Positions 1-4,487 of a stretch of DNA of 5,686 bases are shown one piece after another. A program made the translations under genes and the position numbers. The stretch is from assembly GCA_023251855.1 (NCBI GenBank), contig JAHEYA010000061.1, positions 1 to 5,686 of the forward strand, read 5' to 3'. The notes under the pieces are model-generated. The model saw only the letters and a program-made list of their open reading frames with translations. It was not told the origin of the DNA and did no database searches. How positions within the stretch are numbered: position 1 is the stretch's first letter; each line of letters begins with the position of its first letter. The DNA comes from Bacteroidota bacterium. GTDB taxonomy: Bacteria; Bacteroidota; Bacteroidia; 2-12-FULL-35-15.

Positions 1-121
1 AATTTTGAATTACGCTATCTGTTCCAAGATGAGCAATACCGTTCATGAACAGAATGCCTTTAACTTGAGCATTTGCAGTGATGATGGTAAAAACAGTAAG
101 TATTAAAAATATTTTTTTCAT
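1..121 (-). CDS. Exported protein, probable amidohydrolase (N-terminal 40 residues only)
   Basis: The gene begins with ATG at 121-119 and runs off the left edge after 40 codons. The visible protein starts MKKIFLILTVFTIITANAQ: a lysine pair, a hydrophobic core and an 'ANA-Q' signal peptidase I type site after residue 18, so it should be exported. The mature start, VKGILFMNGIAHLGTDSVIQN, resembles the opening strand of the composite beta-domain in amidohydrolases of the imidazolonepropionase/dihydroorotase type, where 'hxNgxihxGxGxvi' precedes the metal site. It lies 55 bp downstream of the larger amidohydrolase gene on the same strand, which fits a paired operon. The HxH metal motif would lie beyond the window, so activity cannot be judged. 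Export and reading frame are well supported; the family assignment is an inference from about 20 residues and the neighbour. Confidence 0.7.
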   Translation of the reverse strand, partial: MKKIFLILTVFTIITANAQVKGILFMNGIAHLGTDSVIQN

Positions 122-143
122 TTGTGATGTGTTTAATAAATAA

Positions 144-172
144 CCCTGTCAGGGTCTGAAACCCTAACAGGG
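144..172. repeat. GC-rich hairpin between the two minus-strand genes
   Basis: CCCTGT (144-149) pairs with ACAGGG (167-172), and AGGGT (151-155) pairs with ACCCT (161-165). There is one C/A mismatch (150/166) and a 5-nt loop (156-160), giving 11 base pairs. The left half is also a short palindrome, ACCCTG-T-CAGGGT (143-155). The hairpin begins 4 bases after the TAA stop (177-179) of the upstream gene in its direction of transcription. It is followed by a T/A-mixed tract, not a clean T run, so full intrinsic termination is doubtful. It could be an intercistronic mRNA stabiliser, a weak terminator, or a copy of a dispersed repeat; from memory, similar ACCCTGACAGGGT palindromes are common between genes in Bacteroidota. 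Confidence 0.75.
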
Positions 173-176
173 GGCC

Positions 177-3100
177 TTAATCATTATTCATATAATTCAA
201 TTCCAAGGTTTCGCACTTATCCAACTTCTGTTTTTTGAGAACAGGTTTTTGTGCTGCTGCTCCTCCTTTTTTTTCTTCTATCATTTTCTGTATTATAAGT
301 GCACGGTCCTTTTGAATCGCTATGCGGAGTTTAGCATCTTCATCTTTATCAAAATAAATCTGACCATCAATAATTGTTTTTTCAACTCTGGCATAAATCG
401 ACAATGGATTATCAGACCATAGCACCAAATCAGCATCCTTTCCAACCTTTATACTGCCTACTTTATTATCTATGTGTAAAAGTTTTGCTGGATTAAGTGT
501 TACCATTTTCAACGCTTCTTCTTCACTTGTTCCTCCGTATTTAACTGACTTTGCAGCTTCCTGATTTAATCTCCGTCCCATTTCTGCATCATCGGAATTT
601 ATGGCTGTGATAACTCCCATTTGAGTTAACAGAGAAGCATTGTATGGAATTGCATCTTGTACTTCTACTTTATAGGCCCACCAATCGCTGAATGTAGAAG
701 CTCCTACACCATGTGCTTTCATTTTATCAGCAACTTTATAACCTTCTAAAATATGAGTGAATGTATTTACTTTAAACTTCATTGAATCGGCCACATGCAT
801 TAACATATTAACTTCTGATTGTACATAAGAGTGACAAGTGATAAAACGTTTTTTATTCAATATTTCAGCCAATGCTTCTAATTCTAAGTCTTTGCGAAAG
901 CCGGAAGCATTGGCTTTTGTTTTATCTGTAATCAAAGCAAATGCTTTTTGTTTTGCATCATATTCTTTTGCACGATTAAAATAATCATAATACACTTGTT
1001 CAACACCCATGCGTGATTGCGGAAAACGAAGAACATTTAACTCCCCCCAGTTACTTTGTTTTACATTTTCGCCTAATGCAAATTTTATAAAACCATCTGC
1101 TTTTTCGAATTTCATTTCTTCAGGTGATTTGCCCCAACGTAATTTAATAATTGCTGATTGGCCGCCAATTGGATTTGCTGAACCATGAAGTAATTGTGCA
1201 GAAGTAACGCCACCGGCTAATTGCCGGTAAATATTAATATCATCCGGATTTATTACATCACCAATTCTTACTTCAGAACTTGAAACTTGTGCACCTTCAT
1301 TAACACCATTTGCAATAGCAATATGTGAGTGTTCATCAATAATTCCGGCTGTAAGATGTTTTCCGGTTCCATCAATTATTTTTGCGAATTCAAGTTTGTC
1401 GGTTATCATATTACCGCCAACACGCTCAATACGGCCGTTTGCAATAAGTACATCCTGATCTTTTAAAACACCTTCAGATTCATTCGTCCAGATGGTAACA
1501 TGTTTTATTAAAATCATTGCATTCCGATTTTTAAAGTCGCTAATAATTTTATCAAAGCCATCAAGACCTTCTTTTTGTTTACCATAAGCACAAAAAGGGA
1601 AGATCAGTTGTTCAGCTTTTGGTACTTCTTTTTTTGCAGAATCTTTTTTTATTTCAGCTGTGTATGCTGATTTGTAAGAGGCGCTCCAATCCACCCATTC
1701 ACCATCAGGAGTTTGACCTTTTCCAGACATTTTCAATGGCTCAGTATAAATTATTCCGCTTAAACGAATGGTTGCTTTACTGTCTTTTGGAATATATGTA
1801 AAGGAAACGGCATGTCCGGAAACAACTATATTTACTGGTGTTTTAGTTGTATCAACCAAAATAGTTCCTTTTAATTTATCCGGATCACCATCAATCTTTA
1901 GTAGTTGAACACTTTTTTTATCAATCACAAGATCATAATTACCTCTTACATCAATTGAGTTGTAATCATTTATTTTATAAGGATGTCCCTGGATCCAGTT
2001 TTCGTAAATGAGTGTTTTTTCATCAAACAAATTCCCGGAAGTAATAATAAAATTAGCGATCATCCCGCTTTTTAGTTTTCCTACTTTATCAGCAACATTC
2101 AATAATTCAGCAGGAGTTTGAGTAAGAGATCTTAAAGCTTGTTTTTCGGATAAGCCGTAGGTAATAGCTTTTCGAAGGTTTTTCCAAAAATCTTTTTTGT
2201 CTTTCAAATCAGCAGTTGTAATTGCAAAAGGTATAAACTGTTTTTCTAATGCAACCGGATTAAGAGGAGCCATCTCCCAATGTTTTAGCTCTGTTAGTGA
2301 AATATTATTTGCATCATAGGCATCTTCAACATCCAATACACCGGGGAAATTAAGCGGGATAATAAATTTACAATTTGTTTTTTTTATTTCTTCCAAACGT
2401 TGGTATTCATTTCCGGAACCTTTAATAATATAGTTCACTTTAAATTCATCTGCAATTTTATCAGCACGTAAAACACTGAATTTATCAGTAGTTTCAAATA
2501 TCTGAGGAAGAGTTTGTAAATTATTAAATGCGTCTAATGAAATATTTACCTCTGCTCCCATACCGCTTCCTTTTAATGTGGAAGATTGATTTTTATACCA
2601 ATCGGCATCTAAATAAGTCTGACGTAATAAAGCAATGGCACCCATTAATGAGGATGGGTAATCCTGAGTAGAGGTTCCTTTATCAAAAGAATATATGGCA
2701 GCTGTTTTGGAATTAATTATTAATTCGTTTTCTTTCCCATCTGCCAATGAAACAAGGGCAGCAGAACCACGAACAATCCCGTCCTTCTGGGCTGTAAGCA
2801 CTGTTGCAAATCCCATTTTTCGCATCTCATCAGCAGAAGTGCCGTTAGCAATAAATAGTTTAGACGCCTCCATTTCAGCCTTAATAGCCTGATTCCAGCC
2901 ATAGGCACCTTTGGTATTACTTTCGATTTGTGGTAAAGGCCCTTTCGGCAGCACCTTTGGATCAGCAATACCATAACTCGTATATGCATCAATCAATGCC
3001 GGATATATTGATTTGCCTTTCAAATCATACACTACAGCACCTTGTGGAATATTTACTTTTTCTCCAACAGAAGAAATCAAACCATTCTTAATTAATAATG

Positions 3101-3263
3101 TTCCCTTTTCAATAACTGTCTCAGGATCCACAATTATTTTAGCGTTTGTAAATGCATAAACGATATGATTTTTATCTGAAACACCATTAACAGGAAATGT
3201 TTCCTGGGCGATAGAATATGCACCAGAAGCCAATGCGAAAAGAATTAAAAAAAGTTTTTTCAT
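177..3263 (-). CDS. Secreted two-domain amidohydrolase family protein, N-terminal domain degenerate
   Basis: The protein has 1028 residues. A signal peptide (1-19, ending 'YSIA', then Q20) predicts export to the periplasm or beyond. Residues about 35-430 have the amidohydrolase layout: opening beta strands, a 'YPALID' strand (87-92) and a closing 'GKLKSGMIANFII' segment (395-407). Where active members have HxH this half reads D92-A-Y-T-S, so its metal site is lost. Residues about 435-580 form a beta-rich linker. Residues about 585-972 are a second amidohydrolase unit with 'GIIDEHSH' (H645, H647), 'ITCH' (H811), 'FTH' (H837) and 'NSDD' (D891), the expected metal ligands; K735 in 'GENVK' may be a further ligand. 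It ends in a lysine-rich tail. Family members cleave cyclic amides, peptides or related C-N bonds; the substrate here is unknown. ATG at 3263 is chosen because it directly precedes the signal peptide. It probably shares a transcript with the gene at 121-1. Family confidence is high; specificity is unassigned. Confidence 0.93.
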   Translation of the reverse strand: MKKLFLILFALASGAYSIAQETFPVNGVSDKNHIVYAFTNAKIIVDPETVIEKGTLLIKNGLISSVGEKVNIPQGAVVYDLKGKSIYPALIDAYTSYGIADPKVLPKGPLPQIESNTKGAYGWNQAIKAEMEASKLFIANGTSADEMRKMGFATVLTAQKDGIVRGSAALVSLADGKENELIINSKTAAIYSFDKGTSTQDYPSSLMGAIALLRQTYLDADWYKNQSSTLKGSGMGAEVNISLDAFNNLQTLPQIFETTDKFSVLRADKIADEFKVNYIIKGSGNEYQRLEEIKKTNCKFIIPLNFPGVLDVEDAYDANNISLTELKHWEMAPLNPVALEKQFIPFAITTADLKDKKDFWKNLRKAITYGLSEKQALRSLTQTPAELLNVADKVGKLKSGMIANFIITSGNLFDEKTLIYENWIQGHPYKINDYNSIDVRGNYDLVIDKKSVQLLKIDGDPDKLKGTILVDTTKTPVNIVVSGHAVSFTYIPKDSKATIRLSGIIYTEPLKMSGKGQTPDGEWVDWSASYKSAYTAEIKKDSAKKEVPKAEQLIFPFCAYGKQKEGLDGFDKIISDFKNRNAMILIKHVTIWTNESEGVLKDQDVLIANGRIERVGGNMITDKLEFAKIIDGTGKHLTAGIIDEHSHIAIANGVNEGAQVSSSEVRIGDVINPDDINIYRQLAGGVTSAQLLHGSANPIGGQSAIIKLRWGKSPEEMKFEKADGFIKFALGENVKQSNWGELNVLRFPQSRMGVEQVYYDYFNRAKEYDAKQKAFALITDKTKANASGFRKDLELEALAEILNKKRFITCHSYVQSEVNMLMHVADSMKFKVNTFTHILEGYKVADKMKAHGVGASTFSDWWAYKVEVQDAIPYNASLLTQMGVITAINSDDAEMGRRLNQEAAKSVKYGGTSEEEALKMVTLNPAKLLHIDNKVGSIKVGKDADLVLWSDNPLSIYARVEKTIIDGQIYFDKDEDAKLRIAIQKDRALIIQKMIEEKKGGAAAQKPVLKKQKLDKCETLELNYMNND

Positions 3264-3325
3264 ATAGTATGTTAAATCGTATCGTATAGATAGAGAATTA
3301 TCAATTAGCTTTTTCTTCTCCCCCT

Positions 3326-3468
3326 AATGTTATTATTTAAGGAAATTTTCTTTTGGACTCCTACGCACAATGTTCTCGACTCCGCTCGAACTGACCATGT
3401 GCGAAGTCATTTCAAGCGGAGTCGAGAAAGTGGGATGGTTGGAATCAAATCCGTTAAATAACAACATT
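3326..3468. repeat. Nested inverted-repeat element, about 143 bp, MITE/REP-like
   Basis: The outer arms are AATGTTATTATTTAAGG (3326-3342) and CCGTTAAATAACAACATT (3451-3468). The second is the reverse complement of the first apart from one transition (3332/3462) and one extra base (3453). Inside lies an independent strong palindrome (3373-3428). Short C runs flank both ends (3320-3324 and 3470-3473) and could be a target duplication, but they are too simple to rely on. There is no coding capacity, so if mobile it would need a transposase in trans. It could instead be structured RNA upstream of the minus-strand gene. The repeat structure is visible; the mobile origin is inference. Confidence 0.6.
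3373..3428. repeat. Strong palindrome (REP-like stem-loop)
   Basis: TTCTCGACTCCGCTCGAA (3373-3390) and TTCAAGCGGAGTCGAGAA (3411-3428) pair at 17 of 18 positions. After one further mismatch (3391/3410) the stem continues with TGAC/GTCA (3392-3395 and 3406-3409), leaving a 10-nt loop (3396-3405). The single C/A mismatch in the main stem becomes a G-U pair if the minus strand is transcribed. An alternative short pairing, CGCACA (3364-3369) with TGTGCG (3398-3403), could compete with it. The CTCGACTCCGCTCGA core is, from memory, a common dispersed intergenic palindrome in Flavobacteria-like genomes. The local GC content is well above the flanks. It lacks a T run on either side, so it is not a typical terminator. 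Confidence 0.85.
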
Positions 3469-3529
3469 GCCCCAAAAGTTTTTCTCCTTTCTCAAAGAGA
3501 AGCTGAAAGTCAAATTTAATAAGCGAAAA

Positions 3530-3537
3530 CAAAAATA
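3530..3537 (-). promoter_or_regulatory. Possible Bacteroidota -7 element, minus strand
   Basis: On the minus strand this reads TATTTTTG, an exact match to the TAnnTTTG consensus of the primary Bacteroidota sigma factor. No good -33 TTTG lies upstream of it. If used, it would give the amidohydrolase transcript a leader of about 260 nt that includes the whole nested palindrome. In such AT-rich DNA a chance match is quite likely. Confidence 0.25.
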
Positions 3538-3606
3538 GTATTTTAAATGAATTGAGAATAGTTGAACTAAGAATTTAAGCAATATGCTGATTCATCATAT
3601 TTTTAT

Positions 3607-3614
3607 TATTTTTG
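3607..3614 (+). promoter_or_regulatory. Probable -7 promoter element of the cytochrome gene
   Basis: The sequence TATTTTTG matches the Bacteroidota -7 consensus TAnnTTTG exactly. Initiation about 7 nt downstream would give a leader of about 15 nt before the ATG at 3636. No convincing -33 TTG was found at the normal distance. The element overlaps the possible TTG start at 3612, which argues against that start. Confidence 0.45.
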
Positions 3615-3635
3615 AGCGGACTAAAAATTAAAAAA

Positions 3636-4241
3636 ATGTACAAAGGAATATTTTACACCCATTTAATATCTGTAAACTTATTTTTACTGATCTACCTTGT
3701 TAAAACAATACTGCTTTTAACCAATAAGAATGAAGGTTTGGCCAAATTTACAAAAATGGTTAAAGTGCCTGAAATGATCATTAGCACTTTATTTTTACTC
3801 TCAGGAATTTATATGCTTACACAGCTACCTGAAATAAAAACGATGATGATAATTAAAATTATTATTGTGTTTGCATCTATTCCATTAGCTATTATAGGGT
3901 TCAAAAAAGGAAATAAAATTTTAGCATTGGTTTCATTTGTATTAATTGTAGGAGCTTACGGACTGGCTGAAATGAGCAAAAAACAAAAATCTGCAACAGC
4001 ACAACCCGCAACCGTTTTAAACGGATTTGAATTATATACTACCAATTGTGTAAAATGTCATGGTGATGATGGTAAACTAGGATTGATGGGAGCACCTGAT
4101 TTATCAGCTTCTGCAATGGATATAAACGCAAAAATAGAAATTATCAAAAACGGCAAAAATGCAATGGCATCATTTGGCAATACTCTGAATAAAGCTCAAA
4201 TTAAAGCTATTGCGGATTTTACCGAAACATTGAAAAAATAA
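3636..4241 (+). CDS. SirB-like four-helix membrane protein fused to a monohaem cytochrome c domain
   Basis: The protein has 201 residues from the ATG at 3636. Four hydrophobic helices lie near residues 5-28, 47-62, 70-89 and 95-112. The lysine-rich loops (29-46 and 90-94) are predicted inside and the C terminus outside. This four-helix layout resembles the SirB family. After a short linker, residues about 130-201 form a class I cytochrome c domain with the haem site CVKCH (C138, C141, H142), 'GAPDLS', a likely axial Met at 177 in 'NAMASFG', and a closing 'LNKAQIKAIADFTETL' helix. It is probably a membrane-anchored periplasmic electron carrier; its partners are unknown. An in-frame TTG at 3612 would add eight residues but overlaps the likely promoter and has a weaker leader. 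The gene stands alone, with repeats on both sides. The haem domain is near certain; the SirB assignment is moderate. Confidence 0.9.
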   Translation: MYKGIFYTHLISVNLFLLIYLVKTILLLTNKNEGLAKFTKMVKVPEMIISTLFLLSGIYMLTQLPEIKTMMIIKIIIVFASIPLAIIGFKKGNKILALVSFVLIVGAYGLAEMSKKQKSATAQPATVLNGFELYTTNCVKCHGDDGKLGLMGAPDLSASAMDINAKIEIIKNGKNAMASFGNTLNKAQIKAIADFTETLKK

Positions 4242-4243
4242 AA

Positions 4244-4484
4244 AATTTCAAGTTTTAGGTTTCAAGTTCTATACTCTTTTGGCCAATGAAACATTAAAAC
4301 TTAAAGGCAGTTCCAAAAATTAGAAAAAAAATAAAACCGCAAAGTTCACAAAGAATTCGCAAAGTTCGCAAAGTGTTTATTATAGTGCCTTAGCGTTTTT
4401 TGCGTTTTTTATTCTTAGCGGTCTTAGCGGTAAAAAAAATAATTTTTAGACGCGCCCTTAATACGTTATATGAAACTTGAAATT
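4244..4484. repeat. Short 'TTTCAAGTT' repeats and a 12-bp inverted pair around the cytochrome-hflX gap
   Basis: TTTCAAGTT occurs at 4247-4255 and 4260-4268. AATTTCAAGTTT (4244-4255) is the exact reverse complement of AAACTTGAAATT (4473-4484), so the intergenic block is bracketed by a perfect 12-bp inverted pair. The right copy overlaps an upstream in-frame ATG (4470) of hflX. Motifs of this type (GAAACTTGAAAC-like) are, as I recall, frequent in intergenic DNA of this phylum. The A/T-rich composition limits the significance of the match. Confidence 0.55.
4336..4431. repeat. 96-bp imperfect palindrome with GCAAAG / TTAGCG sub-repeats
   Basis: The left arm (4336-4373) starts ACCGCAAAG and the right arm (4389-4431) ends TTAGCGGT. 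Aligned as reverse complements they agree at 28 of 38 positions, with one 5-nt gap, around a 15-nt centre (4374-4388). The left arm repeats GCAAAGTTC (4339-4347 and 4359-4367); the right arm repeats TTAGCG (4390, 4415, 4424). The element sits between exact copies of AAAAAAAATAA (4324-4334 and 4432-4442). Elements with ACCGCAAAG/CTTTGCGGT ends are, from memory, widespread between genes in Flavobacteria. It has no coding capacity. It lies downstream of the cytochrome gene and could also affect 3' end formation. Confidence 0.75.
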
Positions 4485-4487
4485 AAA

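Larger units (their letters stand above)
3264..3635. other. Divergent intergenic region, 372 bp, no gene seen
   Basis: This gap separates the start of the amidohydrolase gene (minus) from the start of the cytochrome gene (plus), so it must hold both promoters. I found no credible reading frame. Its centre is occupied by a nested inverted repeat (3326-3468). The rest is AT-rich, with a TAnnTTTG match for the plus strand at 3607-3614 and another for the minus strand at 3530-3537. No clear -7 element was found within 60 bp of the amidohydrolase start; the nearest, TACGATTT on the minus strand, is imperfect. Confidence 0.8.

Noticed and set aside
240..275. Homopolymer-rich tract near the end of the amidohydrolase gene as a possible frameshift site
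   Set aside because: The frame continues cleanly to a TAA with a plausible lysine-rich tail, and no overlapping frame extends a recognisable product.
1619..1801. 60-codon plus-strand open frame
   Set aside because: It lies wholly inside the amidohydrolase gene on the opposite strand, has no recognisable domain or leader, and reads as a compositional shadow.
2695..2892. 65-codon plus-strand open frame
   Set aside because: It is antisense to a well-supported gene and low in complexity (Ser/Ala/Ile rich), with no start context or motif.
2720..2992. 90-codon minus-strand open frame in another frame of the amidohydrolase
   Set aside because: It overlaps the real frame completely; its basic, Leu/Arg-rich product is typical of an out-of-frame translation.
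3489..3501. Small hairpin TTCTC-aaa-GAGAA considered as a terminator
   Set aside because: It has only five pairs, no T tract, and lies between divergent genes where no terminator is expected.
3612..3635. TTG start that would add eight residues (MSGLKIKK) to the cytochrome protein
   Set aside because: It overlaps an exact TAnnTTTG promoter element, while the ATG at 3636 has an A-rich leader and begins just before the first membrane helix.
4242..4335. Rho-independent terminator after the cytochrome gene
   Set aside because: No GC-rich stem followed by a T run is present directly after the stop; only A/T-rich short repeats are seen.
4336..4431. CRISPR-like array suggested by the repeated GCAAAG/TTAGCG units
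   Set aside because: Units are 6-9 bp, in opposite orientations in the two arms, with no uniform spacers and no cas genes; an imperfect palindrome explains them.
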